Shown here: one piece after another, positions 42,618 to 51,098 of the stretch
Numbering within the stretch: position 1 is the stretch's first letter
Layout: the number at the start of each line of letters is the position of its first letter
Assembly (NCBI RefSeq): GCF_001514115.1
Contig: NZ_KQ948455.1
Coordinates: forward strand, 110,709-174,708
Length of the DNA stretch: 64,000 nt
Reading direction: 5' to 3'
Source: Streptomyces olivochromogenes
GTDB lineage: Bacteria; Actinomycetota; Actinomycetes; Streptomycetales; Streptomycetaceae
The notes under the pieces: model-generated
What the model was told of the DNA's origin: nothing
The model's database searches: none
Seen by the model: the letters and a program-made list of their open reading frames with translations, nothing else
Made by a program: the position numbers and the translations under genes

Positions 42618-44090
42618 ATGTCGAGAGTGCCAGGGTTGCTCGGCCGGCTCGGCGCCGGGCTGACCGAGCTGGGCGCGCGGCTGGACGAGCGCCGCGCCGA
42701 GGTGGAGAAGGAGTCGGGGGGCTCACTCGACCTGATCGACGAGAGCGACGACCGGTCGCCGCGTGGCTCGACGACGACGGTAGGGGCGGACGCGAAGCCT
42801 TCCGCACCCCCTGCCGACGCCGTTCCCGAACCCACCCCCGAACGTGAACCCGGATCCGAACGTGGACCCGGATCCGATTCCGACTCGGAGCCCTCCGCCG
42901 TTTCCACCCCCGCTCCGGCCTCCGTCCCCCACTACACCCGTGGGCCGGAGACGGACACCCGGCCCGATCCCGTCCTGGCCGTGCCGTGGGGCGTACGGGT
43001 CGCGGCCGAGGCCGGCTGGCGGCTGCTCGTTCTCGCGGGCACCCTCTGGGTGTTGATGCGGGTGATCAGCGCCGTACAACTGGTCGTACTGGCCTTCGTC
43101 GCCGCGCTGCTCATCACCGCGCTCCTTCAGCCCACCGTGGCGCGCCTGAAGAGAGTGGGATTCCCCAGGGGCCTCGCCACCGCGCTCACCGCGATCCTCG
43201 GCTTCGTCATCATGGGGCTGGTCGGATGGTTCGTGGTCTGGCAGGTCCAGGAGAACATCGACAACCTCTCGAACCAGATCCAGGACGGCATCGACGAGTT
43301 GCGCAAGTGGCTCCTCAACAGCCCGTTCCATGTGACGGACAAGCAGATCAACGAGATCGCCAAGAACCTGCGGGAGGCGATCGGTGCGAACACGGACCAG
43401 ATCACGTCGGCGGGGCTGGAGGGCGTGACGGTCATAGTGGAAGCCCTGACCGGCATCCTCCTGACGATGTTCTCGACGCTCTTCCTTCTCTACGACGGCA
43501 AGCGGATCTGGGAGTGGACGCTGAAGCTGGTGCCGGCGGCGGCGCGGCCGGGGGTGGCCGGGGCGGGGCCCCGCGCGTGGCGGACCCTGACGGCCTATGT
43601 GCGCGGCACGGTGATAGTGGCTCTGATCGACGCGATCTTCATCGGCCTCGGCATCTACTTCCTGAACGTCCCCATGGCTGTTCCCCTCGCCGTCTTCATC
43701 TTCCTCTTCGCGTTCATTCCGCTGGTGGGCGCGGTGGTGTCGGGGGCGTTGGCGGTGGTGGTCGCGGTGGTGACGCAGGGTGTGTTCACCGCGCTGATGA
43801 CGCTGCTCGTCGTGCTCGCGGTCCAGCAGATCGAGGGCCACATCCTCCAGCCGTTCATTCTGGGGCGGGCCGTGCGGGTGCATCCGCTGGCGGTGGTGCT
43901 GTCCGTCGCGGCGGGTGGGCTGGTCGCCGGGATCGGCGGGGCCGTGGTGGCGGTGCCGCTGGTGGCGGTCACCAACACGGTGGTGGGATACCTGCGTTCG
44001 CACTCCCGCGAGCCGGGACTCCGCCACGCGCCGGAGCCGCGGGGCGCCACAGCGATGGATGTGGCGCCGGTGCGCCCCCCATCTCCGTGA
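42618..44090 (+). CDS. AI-2E family transporter-like membrane protein
   Basis: 490 residues from ATG 42618 (AAGGA upstream; ATG 42552 lies next to the terminator and lacks a site). A cytosolic N-terminus of about 120 residues, rich in Asp, Ser, Pro and Glu, is followed by about eight membrane helices of the AI-2E/PerM family (FVAALLITALLQPTVARLKR, IYFLNVPMAVPLAVFIFLFA, IPLVGAVVSGALAVVVAVVT, GHILQPFILGRAVRVHPLAV). The family includes exporters and Na+/H+ antiporters; the substrate is unknown. Confidence 0.87.
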   Translation: MSRVPGLLGRLGAGLTELGARLDERRAEVEKESGGSLDLIDESDDRSPRGSTTTVGADAKPSAPPADAVPEPTPEREPGSERGPGSDSDSEPSAVSTPAPASVPHYTRGPETDTRPDPVLAVPWGVRVAAEAGWRLLVLAGTLWVLMRVISAVQLVVLAFVAALLITALLQPTVARLKRVGFPRGLATALTAILGFVIMGLVGWFVVWQVQENIDNLSNQIQDGIDELRKWLLNSPFHVTDKQINEIAKNLREAIGANTDQITSAGLEGVTVIVEALTGILLTMFSTLFLLYDGKRIWEWTLKLVPAAARPGVAGAGPRAWRTLTAYVRGTVIVALIDAIFIGLGIYFLNVPMAVPLAVFIFLFAFIPLVGAVVSGALAVVVAVVTQGVFTALMTLLVVLAVQQIEGHILQPFILGRAVRVHPLAVVLSVAAGGLVAGIGGAVVAVPLVAVTNTVVGYLRSHSREPGLRHAPEPRGATAMDVAPVRPPSP

Positions 44091-44132
44091 CGATTCCACC
44101 CCACCTCGGACGGGGCCTTTGTCCGCGGGCGG

Positions 44133-44340
44133 GTGGGGGTCGGCCGCGCAGTTCCCCGCGCCCCTGAGACGGGGCTCCGCCCCGTATCCCCGCCCACCCG
44201 GATTCGTTTGTCCGCGGGCCGGTGGGGGTTGATCGCGCAGTTCCCCGCGCCCCTAAAGGCCTGGGGCGCCGGGGCGCAGCCCCGTGCCCCAGGGGCGCGG
44301 GGAACTGCGCGCCAAGCCCCCACCCACCCGCAGCCGAAGA
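44133..44340. repeat. Three copies of the dispersed 20-bp repeat core
   Basis: The 344-bp gap 44091-44434 has no gene. It holds AGGGGCGCGGGGAACTGCGC at 44291-44310 and its reverse complement at 44146-44165 and 44235-44254, each next to a GGTGGGGGT or CCCCCACCC box. Opposed copies can pair into large hairpins, so the region may terminate the AI-2E-family gene and the convergent ahpD gene. Confidence 0.85.
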
Positions 44341-44434
44341 ACCCACCCGGGGTCTGGGGGCGGAGCCCCCGGGGGTAGGCCGAGGCCCCGCCCACCCGGC
44401 CAGGGTGAACGGGGCCTGAGAGAAGAGGCGGAGG

Positions 44435-44968
44435 TTACTCCGCGAGAACGGCTTCGGCGTCCAGGGTCGTGGCGACCGCCTGGATCACGGAAGCGATCTT
44501 GAACGCCTCCTGGATCGTCTCCCGGTCGACGCCCGCCTTGCGGAGCACCTGCTCATGGGAGTCAAGACACTGCCCGCAGCCGTTCACCGCGGACACCGCC
44601 AGCGACCACAGCTCGAAGTCGACCTTCTCGACACCGGGGTTGCCGATGACGTTCATCCGCAGACCGGCCCGCAGGGTCCCGTACTCGGGGTCCGACAGCA
44701 GGTGCCGCGTGCGGTAGAAGACGTTGTTCATCGCCATGATCGCGGCAGCCGACTTGGCGGCGGTGTACGCCTCCGGCGACAGCTGAGCCTTCGCCTCCGG
44801 CTCCAGCTCCCGCAGCACCCGCGGCGACCGCGCCGCGATCGCGCACGCCAGCACCGTCCCCCACAGCTGCTGCTGCGGAAGGTCCGAGTTGCCGATGACC
44901 GAGCCGAGGTTGAGACGCAGGTCCTTCGCGTAGTCCGGCAGGGCGGACTTCAGTTCGTCGAGGGACAT
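44435..44968 (-). CDS. ahpD: Alkyl hydroperoxidase AhpD
   Basis: 177 residues. The redox motif is Cys131-Gly-Gln-Cys134 with His138 ([12 protein letters not shown]) and an upstream Glu in KVDFELW. AhpD reduces AhpC through dihydrolipoamide in actinobacteria. It is 6 bp downstream of ahpC on the same strand, so both are co-transcribed. Start ATG 44968. Confidence 0.95.
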   Translation of the reverse strand: MSLDELKSALPDYAKDLRLNLGSVIGNSDLPQQQLWGTVLACAIAARSPRVLRELEPEAKAQLSPEAYTAAKSAAAIMAMNNVFYRTRHLLSDPEYGTLRAGLRMNVIGNPGVEKVDFELWSLAVSAVNGCGQCLDSHEQVLRKAGVDRETIQEAFKIASVIQAVATTLDAEAVLAE

Positions 44969-44974
44969 GGAGGG

Positions 44975-45529
44975 TTACTCACCCGCCAGGAGCGCCACCG
45001 GGTCGAGGGTGTTCTCGCCCTTGGTCCAGTTGCACGGGCAGAGCTCGTCCGTCTGGAGCGCGTCGAGGACCCGGAGGACCTCCTTGGGGTTACGGCCGAC
45101 GGAACCGGCGGTCACCATGGAGAACTGGATCTCGTTGTTCTGGTCGACGATGAACACCGCACGCTTGGCGAAGCCGTCCTCGCCCTCGATGCCGAGGTCC
45201 CGCATGAGCTCGTGCTTCGAGTCGGCCATCATCGGGAAGGGCAGGTCACGCAGGTCGTCGTGGTCCTTGCGCCAGGCGTGGTGCACGAACTCGGAGTCGC
45301 CGGAGAAGCCGAGCACCTGAGCGTCACGGTCGGCGAACTCGTCGTTCAGCTTGCCGAAGGCCGCGATCTCGGTCGGGCACACGAAGGTGAAGTCCTTGGG
45401 CCATGCGAAGATCACCTTCCACTGACCCTCGTAGGTCTTGTGGTTGATCTGCTGGAACTCCTCGCCCTTCTCCAGCGAGACACAGGCGGTCAGATCGAAC
45501 TCGGGGAACTTGTCACCGACAGTGAGCAC
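44975..45529 (-). CDS. ahpC: Alkyl hydroperoxide reductase AhpC (peroxiredoxin)
   Basis: 184 residues from GTG 45529 (AAGGAG 5 bp upstream; the open frame continuing to 46003 is a shadow of oxyR). Peroxidatic Cys51 in FTFVCPTE, C-terminal Cys164/Cys166 in ELCPCNWTKG for resolution. It reduces hydrogen peroxide and organic peroxides. Divergent from oxyR; the OxyR site lies at 45624-45660 in between. Confidence 0.95.
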   Translation of the reverse strand: MLTVGDKFPEFDLTACVSLEKGEEFQQINHKTYEGQWKVIFAWPKDFTFVCPTEIAAFGKLNDEFADRDAQVLGFSGDSEFVHHAWRKDHDDLRDLPFPMMADSKHELMRDLGIEGEDGFAKRAVFIVDQNNEIQFSMVTAGSVGRNPKEVLRVLDALQTDELCPCNWTKGENTLDPVALLAGE

Positions 45530-45623
45530 GCGCTCTCCTTGCAGCGAGGAAAAGCCCTTTTTGGGGGCGTTTCCCGGGGGTTGGTCGAACTTGATGTTGG
45601 CACACGCTGCATTGATTACGGAA

Positions 45624-45660
45624 ATAGCTACACTCGGTCGTGTTGATCGACTGAAACTAT
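45624..45660. promoter_or_regulatory. OxyR binding site between ahpC and oxyR
   Basis: Four tetramers with exact 7-bp spacing: ATAG-N7-CGGT-N7-ATCG-N7-CTAT, 37 bp. The OxyR consensus is ATAG-N7-CTAT-N7-ATAG-N7-CTAT; 13 of 16 box positions match. It lies 94 bp from ahpC and 27 bp from oxyR. Confidence 0.75.
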
Positions 45661-45687
45661 CAGTGACTATGAGTAAGAGGTACGGCC

Positions 45688-46752
45688 ATGGCCAGCCCGA
45701 TGGGCAACGCAAGCTCCAAGGGCCCCATGAGCGGCAAGGGCCCCATGAGCGGCAAGGGCCCCATGAGCGGCAAGGGCCCCATGAGCGGCAAGGGAGCCAT
45801 GAGTCCCAAGGGGAACGGGCGCCGTCAGCCGAGCCTCGCCCAGCTGCGCGCCTTCGCCGCCGTGGCCGAACACCTGCACTTCCGTGACGCGGCCGCCGCG
45901 ATCGGCATGAGCCAGCCCGCGCTGTCGGGCGCGGTATCCGTCCTGGAGGAGACACTCGGCGTGACCCTCCTGGAGCGTACGACCCGCAAGGTGCTGCTCT
46001 CACCCGCCGGCGAGCGTCTCGCCGTACGCGCGAAGGCGGTACTGGACGAGGTCGGCGCGCTCATGGAGGAGGCGGAGGCGGTACGGGCGCCGTTCACCGG
46101 GGCCCTGCGCCTCGGCGTCATCCCCACCGTCGCGCCCTACCTCCTGCCCACCGTCCTCAACCTGGTCCACGACCGCTACCCGGACCTCGACCTCCAGGTC
46201 CACGAGGAGCAGACCGCCAACCTCCTCGACGGGCTGACCTCCGGCCGTCTCGACCTGCTGCTGCTCGCCGTCCCCCTCGGTGTGCCCGGCATGACCGAAC
46301 TCCCGCTGTTCGACGAGGACTTCGTGCTCGTCACCCCGCTCGACCACGCGCTCGGCGGCCGGGAGGGAATCCCCCGCGAAGCCCTGCGCGAGCTCAACCT
46401 GCTCCTGCTCGACGAGGGGCACTGTCTGCGCGACCAGGCCCTCGACATCTGCCGCGAGGCCGGCCGGGAGGACGCGCCGGTCACCACCACGGCTGCGGGC
46501 CTGTCCACCCTGGTCCAGCTCGTCGCCGGCGGCCTCGGCTGCACCCTGCTGCCGCGCACCGCCGTCAAGGTCGAGACGACCCGCAGCAACCAGCTCCTCA
46601 CCGGCTACTTCGCGGACCCGGCGCCGACCCGGCGGATCGCGCTGGCGATGCGCGCCGGGGCCGCGCGCGGCGGCGAGTACGAAGAACTGGCCGCAGCGCT
46701 CCGGGAAGCGCTGCGGCCACTGCCGGTACGGGTGTGGGACCGGGACGCCTGA
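45688..46752 (+). CDS. oxyR: OxyR, peroxide-sensing LysR-family regulator
   Basis: 354 residues. The N-terminal 45 residues are an extension of MSGKGP repeats; then the LysR HTH (QPSLAQLRAFAAVAEHLHFR, MSQPALSGAVSVLEETLGVT) and the effector domain. The redox pair is Cys246 and Cys255 (EGHCLRDQALDIC), the same 9-residue spacing as E. coli Cys199/Cys208. Oxidation would activate ahpCD. Start ATG 45688 with AAGAGG upstream. Confidence 0.95.
   Translation: MASPMGNASSKGPMSGKGPMSGKGPMSGKGPMSGKGAMSPKGNGRRQPSLAQLRAFAAVAEHLHFRDAAAAIGMSQPALSGAVSVLEETLGVTLLERTTRKVLLSPAGERLAVRAKAVLDEVGALMEEAEAVRAPFTGALRLGVIPTVAPYLLPTVLNLVHDRYPDLDLQVHEEQTANLLDGLTSGRLDLLLLAVPLGVPGMTELPLFDEDFVLVTPLDHALGGREGIPREALRELNLLLLDEGHCLRDQALDICREAGREDAPVTTTAAGLSTLVQLVAGGLGCTLLPRTAVKVETTRSNQLLTGYFADPAPTRRIALAMRAGAARGGEYEELAAALREALRPLPVRVWDRDA
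45721..45792 (+). repeat. 18-bp tandem repeat inside oxyR, four perfect units
   Basis: GGCCCCATGAGCGGCAAG repeats at 45721, 45739, 45757 and 45775, with degenerate copies before (45703-45720) and after (45793-45810). It encodes GPMSGK. Each unit contains an in-frame ATG. Confidence 0.95.
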
Positions 46753-46773
46753 GCGCCCCGGCCCACGGGCCCG

Positions 46774-49122
46774 TCACTCGGTGCGCAGTCCGTCCGGCCG
46801 CATCAGGCGCAGCAGCGGTGGCAGGCTGAGTGCGGTCACCAGCAGGACGACTCCCGCGCCGATGCCGGTCATCGACAGCAGGCTCGGCCAGTCGACGCGC
46901 ACCGAGACGCTCGTCATCTTCTGCAGGACCACGCCCAGGGTCACGCCGACCACGGAGGCGAGCAACAGACCCAGCGCGATCGGGATCGCGGTCTGCCAGA
47001 GCACCGACAGGCTCAGCGTGCGGCGTCGAGTGCCGAAGGCGACCAGGACGGAGAGCAGTTTCTTTCGCTCGCGCAGCTGTTCCAGCTGGGAGACCAGCAG
47101 GCTCGCGCCGATCAGGAACAGGACGCAGGCCGCGCCGACGGACAGGCCGGTGCGGATGGAGGTGTAGCGGTTGTCCTGCTCGGTCGACGCCCAGGTCCAG
47201 GCGTGGGCCAGCGGGCTGAGCTTCGCCGTGCTGTTGCGAACGAGGTCGTAGACGTCCGGTGTCGACTGGTCGATCCGCAGGTAGGCGTTGCCCTCGATCG
47301 CCTGTGCGGCCCCGGCAGGCAGTGCGCTCGGGGTGAGCAGGATGCCGCCGGTCAGACCGTTCGTCGCATCCGTGCGGATCCGGGCTGCCTTGATGCCCTG
47401 CGGCACGGTCCACGCGGCCTGCCTGCCCCTGAAGCTCTCGGCGTAGGAGGGGTCGATGTAGAGGGTTCGGCCGGGCTTGCCGAGCTTCGCCGCGTCCAGG
47501 TCGCTGTCGGGGCCCTTGACGAGGAAGACGTCGCCGTCGCGGCACGTCGGCAGCGTGGCCACCTCGCGCAGCGACGCGCAGTTGCCGACGGTCACGCTCG
47601 TGGACGTGTTGGGGTCCCGCTTCCGGTCGCCCAGTGAACCGGAGCCGATCGCGGTGACCTGTCGTACGCCCTTGGTCCGCGCGAACTGCTCGCGGGCCTG
47701 GTCGAGCGGGACGTCGTACGGGAGGCGGATCTGCATCTGTGCCCGCTGGAGGTCGTTCGACGTGTCCTTGGTGTAGTCGCCCTCGACCCCGGCGAACAGC
47801 ATTTGCAGGGCGATGGCGCCGGCCACCGCGACCGCGATGCCGTTGACCATGCGGGCCGCCGTTCCGCTGCTCAACTGGAGTCTGCGGATGGCGAGTTGCC
47901 AGGACACCGAGCCGGATCCGAGCCGGGCGACGACCGTTTCGACGATCCAGGGCAGCAGCGCCGTGACGCCGATCAGGAGCAGCAGGACACCGCCGATCAC
48001 CAGGTACTGGTTGAAGTTTCCGCTGGTGTTGCCCTTGCCGATCATCGGGTAGAGCATCGCGAGTCCGCCGATCGGCAGCAGCAGTCGCCACCACAGCCGG
48101 CGCCGCGCGGGCTTGGCCGCACGGACCACTCCGAGCGGCTCGATGACGACCCCGCGCAGTGCGAGCAGGGTGACGAGGACCGCGGCCGCGGGCACCGCGA
48201 CGGCGACCAGGGCGGCCAGCGCGGGCGTGGGGTTCAGATAGCTCGGGAACACGCTCTTGCCGAAGATCTCGACGGATCCCGCCAGTTGACGGGCCAGCAG
48301 GAAGAAGACCGTGCCGAAGGCGAGCCCGAGGACGGAGCCCGAGAGGGCCTCGCCCGCGGCGATCCGCCGGGTCATCCGGCTGTCGGAGCCGACCAGGCGC
48401 AGTGCGGCGAGCCGCCGGTCGCGCCGCTCGCCGCCGAAGCGCACGGCCGCGGCGATGAAGACACCGACCGGCAGCAGCAGCACCACGAAGACGACGATGA
48501 TCAGGAGGAGGAGTACCGGGTCCAGTTTGTCGGGCGGTCCGAGGGGCTCCCCGAAGTGGTCGATACGGGTCACTCTGGAGCCGTCGATCCTCGGGGCGAG
48601 GTTGTCGGCGCCCGCGTAGAAGCTGAGTTCGTTCGCGCCGACGAGACCGGGCTCCCCGATGGTGCCGATGGTGCGGTAGGGCAGCCGCTCGCGCAGCAGT
48701 TTCCCGCTGCCGGACTTCAGCAGGTCCGCCAGCGCGGGGGAGACCACCATCTCGCCCGGCGCCGGGATCTTCTTCACCCCCGGCGGCAGCGGCGCCCGGG
48801 CCCCCTCGGGTTGCACCTCGCGTCCGCGGATGTCCTTGTCGCGGTAGGTGTCGTCGACGGCCGCGACGAGAAGGGTCCGATCGGACGCCTTGGGTATGCC
48901 CACATCGGTGAACGTGATGTCCGTACGGGCCTTCTCGCGGTCGCTGCGGGCCTGGAGCGCACTCGGCAGCGCCGTGGTGAGCAGCAGCAGCGCGACGCCG
49001 AGCCCGACCCCGACGGCCGTGAGGACCGCACGCATCCAGCCCTCGCGTCCGCCGGTGAAGGCGAACTTGGCGCCCATGGCCAGGTCTCTGGACCACTGCC
49101 GGACGCTGGGAACGGCGCTCAT
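46774..49122 (-). CDS. FtsX-like ABC transporter permease
   Basis: 782 residues. An N-terminal membrane helix (AVLTAVGVGLGVALLLLTTA), an extracytoplasmic domain, FtsX modules with helices such as LLLLIIVVFVVLLLPVGVFI, a second ectodomain and three C-terminal helices (SVGAACVLFLIGASLLVSQL and following). It belongs to the MacB/LolC-type exporter family. The start overlaps the ATPase stop (ATGA at 49119-49122). The PadR regulator precedes the pair, a common arrangement for drug or peptide exporters. Substrate unknown. Confidence 0.88.
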   Translation of the reverse strand: MSAVPSVRQWSRDLAMGAKFAFTGGREGWMRAVLTAVGVGLGVALLLLTTALPSALQARSDREKARTDITFTDVGIPKASDRTLLVAAVDDTYRDKDIRGREVQPEGARAPLPPGVKKIPAPGEMVVSPALADLLKSGSGKLLRERLPYRTIGTIGEPGLVGANELSFYAGADNLAPRIDGSRVTRIDHFGEPLGPPDKLDPVLLLLIIVVFVVLLLPVGVFIAAAVRFGGERRDRRLAALRLVGSDSRMTRRIAAGEALSGSVLGLAFGTVFFLLARQLAGSVEIFGKSVFPSYLNPTPALAALVAVAVPAAAVLVTLLALRGVVIEPLGVVRAAKPARRRLWWRLLLPIGGLAMLYPMIGKGNTSGNFNQYLVIGGVLLLLIGVTALLPWIVETVVARLGSGSVSWQLAIRRLQLSSGTAARMVNGIAVAVAGAIALQMLFAGVEGDYTKDTSNDLQRAQMQIRLPYDVPLDQAREQFARTKGVRQVTAIGSGSLGDRKRDPNTSTSVTVGNCASLREVATLPTCRDGDVFLVKGPDSDLDAAKLGKPGRTLYIDPSYAESFRGRQAAWTVPQGIKAARIRTDATNGLTGGILLTPSALPAGAAQAIEGNAYLRIDQSTPDVYDLVRNSTAKLSPLAHAWTWASTEQDNRYTSIRTGLSVGAACVLFLIGASLLVSQLEQLRERKKLLSVLVAFGTRRRTLSLSVLWQTAIPIALGLLLASVVGVTLGVVLQKMTSVSVRVDWPSLLSMTGIGAGVVLLVTALSLPPLLRLMRPDGLRTE

Positions 49123-49805
49123 ACGATCCGCTCCATGTCGCGGGACTTTCCGTCGCGTACGACGATCTCGCGGTCCGAGTAGGCGGCCACCCGTGCCTCG
49201 TGCGTGACGAGGACGACGGCGGCGTTGGTCGAGCGGGCCGCCTCGGTGAGCAGATCCATCACGCGTTCGCCGTTGAAGGAGTCGAGTGCTCCGGTGGGCT
49301 CGTCCGCGAAGAGTACGCGCGGGCTGGTGACCAGTGCCCGGGCCACGGCGACCCGCTGTCCCTGGCCGCCGGATATCTCGCCCGGCCGCTTGCTCCTGAG
49401 GTCGTCGACCTCCAGCCGTTCCATCCAGGACAGGGCGGTTCGCTCGGCCTCCTTGCGCCCGGTGCCGTTGAGCCGCAGCGGGAGGGCGACGTTCTCGACG
49501 CAGGTCAGTTCGGGAACGAGCTGCCCGAACTGGAACACGAACCCGAACTCGCTGCGCCGCAGCGCGCTGCGCTGGGCGTCGTTCATGGTCGCCATCTCCT
49601 GGCCGTTGTAGACGATGGACCCGGAGTCCGGTGTCACGATGCCGGCCAGGCAGTGCAGGAGGGTCGACTTGCCGGAGCCGGAGGGGCCCATCACGGCGAC
49701 GACCTCGCCCGGGTGGATGGAGAACTCGGCGCCGTCGAGGGCGTTGGTGGGGCCGTACGCCTTGCGCAGGTCGTGGGCCGTGAGCAGGGAGCCTGCGGGG
49801 GTCAT
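49119..49805 (-). CDS. ABC transporter ATP-binding protein (MacB/LolD type)
   Basis: 228 residues from ATG 49805. Walker A GPSGSGKSTLLHCLAG, Q-loop FVFQFGQLVPELT, ABC signature PGEISGGQGQRVAVARALV (SGGQ), Walker B RVLFADEPTGALD and the H-loop VTHEARVA. The start overlaps the PadR stop and the stop overlaps the permease start, giving a tight three-gene operon. Confidence 0.93.
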   Translation of the reverse strand: MTPAGSLLTAHDLRKAYGPTNALDGAEFSIHPGEVVAVMGPSGSGKSTLLHCLAGIVTPDSGSIVYNGQEMATMNDAQRSALRRSEFGFVFQFGQLVPELTCVENVALPLRLNGTGRKEAERTALSWMERLEVDDLRSKRPGEISGGQGQRVAVARALVTSPRVLFADEPTGALDSFNGERVMDLLTEAARSTNAAVVLVTHEARVAAYSDREIVVRDGKSRDMERIV

Positions 49806-50326
49806 CGGGTTACCGCCTCGGCGAGTTTTTCGAGGCGCGCGGCGGTGAGCTCCAGCCACCGCAGGTCGGCCTCCAGATGGAAGAGGGCGTGGTCGCAGAT
49901 CAGCTGGTCGGCGAGGTCGCCCTTGCGCTTGCGGTCCGTCAGGATGCGCATCATTCGCAGGTGCTCGGACCGCTGCGTGTCGAGGATCTCGGACGCGTCC
50001 CGGTGCGTGAGCAGTGCGAGGACGACCTTCGTGTAGAGGGTCGACTGCAGATACGGCTCGGGCTTCTCGGGTGTCGCGAGCCACTGCTGTACGTCGGTGA
50101 TCCCGGCGTCGGTGATCGCGTACCGCTTCCGCTCCGGGCCGCCGCCCGCCTCTATCCCGTCGACCTCGACGAGTCCGTGCTTGAGCAGCCGCGACATCGT
50201 CGAGTAGACCTGGCCGTAGTGCAGCGGCCGGTCGTGACCGAACTTCTCGTCGAAGGCCCGCTTCAGGTCGTAACCGTGGCGGGGCCCGGACTCCAGGAGT
50301 CCTAGGAGGGTGTGACCGATGGACAT
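49802..50326 (-). CDS. PadR-family transcriptional regulator
   Basis: 174 residues from ATG 50326 (MSIGHTLLGLLESGPRHGYD, the classic PadR start); the frame to 50368 runs into the operator. Winged helix (RPLHYGQVYSTMSRLLKHGL, VEVDGIEAGGGPERKRYAIT) and C-terminal dimerisation helices. It probably represses its own operon with the ABC exporter until an inducer binds. Direct repeats at 50347-50368 are the likely operator. Confidence 0.9.
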   Translation of the reverse strand: MSIGHTLLGLLESGPRHGYDLKRAFDEKFGHDRPLHYGQVYSTMSRLLKHGLVEVDGIEAGGGPERKRYAITDAGITDVQQWLATPEKPEPYLQSTLYTKVVLALLTHRDASEILDTQRSEHLRMMRILTDRKRKGDLADQLICDHALFHLEADLRWLELTAARLEKLAEAVTR

Positions 50327-50346
50327 GCCGAGCACTCTACACACGG

Positions 50347-50368
50347 CGTATACACCGCACGTATACAC
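50347..50368 (-). promoter_or_regulatory. Direct repeats, candidate PadR operator
   Basis: CGTATACAC occurs at 50347-50355 and 50360-50368 (GTGTATACG on the coding strand), 13 bp apart; each includes the palindrome GTATAC. They lie 21-42 bp upstream of the padR start. Confidence 0.55.
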
Positions 50369-50595
50369 ACCGCGAATAGATCATGGTCGACCCCACGTCC
50401 GCGCAGGTCACACTCGATTGTCACGGTTCCGTCACCGCGATTCCTCGCCCCCGCCGCCCCTACCCGTCCCATCCCTGGGGGCTGCCGCCCCCAGACCCCC
50501 GCATCGGCCTGAACGGCCTCGTCCTCAAACGCCGGACGGGCTGAAGGTGCGGGCCGGGGCGGGTGGGTCATCGACCTCGCCCTGGAACGCCGCAC

Positions 50596-50792
50596 GACCG
50601 TCGGCTTTGAGGGGCGCGGGGAACTGCGCGCCAAGCCCCCACCGACCCGCAGCCGAGGAGCGACCGTCGGCTTTGAGGGGCGCGGGGAACTGCGCGCCAA
50701 GCCCCCACCGACCCGCAGCCGACGAACGGCCCCCGGCCTTCAGGGGCGCGGGGAACTGTGCGACAAGCCCCCACTCACCCGCAGGCAGCAGG
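50596..50792. repeat. 66-bp tandem array, three units, with dispersed repeat core
   Basis: Units repeat at exactly 66 bp; the core AGGGGCGCGGGGAACTGCGC is at 50610-50629 and 50676-50695, and with one change (TGTGC) at 50742-50761. The first two units are nearly identical; the third has diverged. To the left (50475-50545) is a CTGGGGGCTGCCGCCCCCAG hairpin and a CTCAAACGCCGGACGGGCTG element, both frequent in Streptomyces. The gap 50327-50828 has no gene. Confidence 0.92.
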
Positions 50793-50828
50793 CAGGCGGG
50801 CGCGGTGGGGAGAGGAACCCGGCTGTGC

Positions 50829-51098
50829 CTACTCCTCCGCGTCCGGCGCGGAAGCGGACGGTCGCCCCCGTCGAGGAATCGGCCCCGCCCCACCCGGCAA
50901 CCGCCCCGCCTCCGCCAGCGCCCGCCGCAACAGATACTCGATCTGCGCGTTGGCCGAGCGCAGCTCATCCGTCGCCCACCGGGCCAGCGCTTCATGGACG
51001 AGCGGATCCAGCCGCAGCAGAACCTGCTTGCGCTGCTGAGGCTGAGGCCGCGGCTGTGGCCGACGCTCGGGGACCGACCCCCCGGAGGGATCCGTCAC
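50829..51098 (-). CDS. Ribbon-helix-helix DNA-binding protein
   Basis: 89 residues. A basic Pro/Gln-rich N-terminus is followed by an RHH core (KQVLLRLDPLVHEALARWAT, DELRSANAQIEYLLRRALAE) and a Gly/Pro tail. The start overlaps the stop of the SPFH gene (ATGA at 51095-51098). It could be the operon's own regulator, acting at the palindrome 52128-52141. No toxin gene is adjacent. Confidence 0.8.
   Translation of the reverse strand: MTDPSGGSVPERRPQPRPQPQQRKQVLLRLDPLVHEALARWATDELRSANAQIEYLLRRALAEAGRLPGGAGPIPRRGRPSASAPDAEE

Noticed and set aside
45721..45810. CRISPR-like array
   Set aside because: The repeat is 18 bp with no spacers and lies in frame within oxyR.
45530..46003. N-terminal extension of AhpC
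   Set aside because: It overlaps oxyR and the OxyR site; GTG 45529 has AAGGAG and gives the normal 184-residue AhpC.
46598..49096. 832-codon frame overlapping the FtsX permease gene
   Set aside because: It is on the same strand in another frame, Arg/Pro-rich, without domains; the permease frame has membrane helices and coupling with the ATPase gene.
50596..50792. CRISPR array or IS remnant
   Set aside because: The 66-bp units are contiguous with no unique spacers, and there is no transposase, terminal repeat or cas gene nearby.
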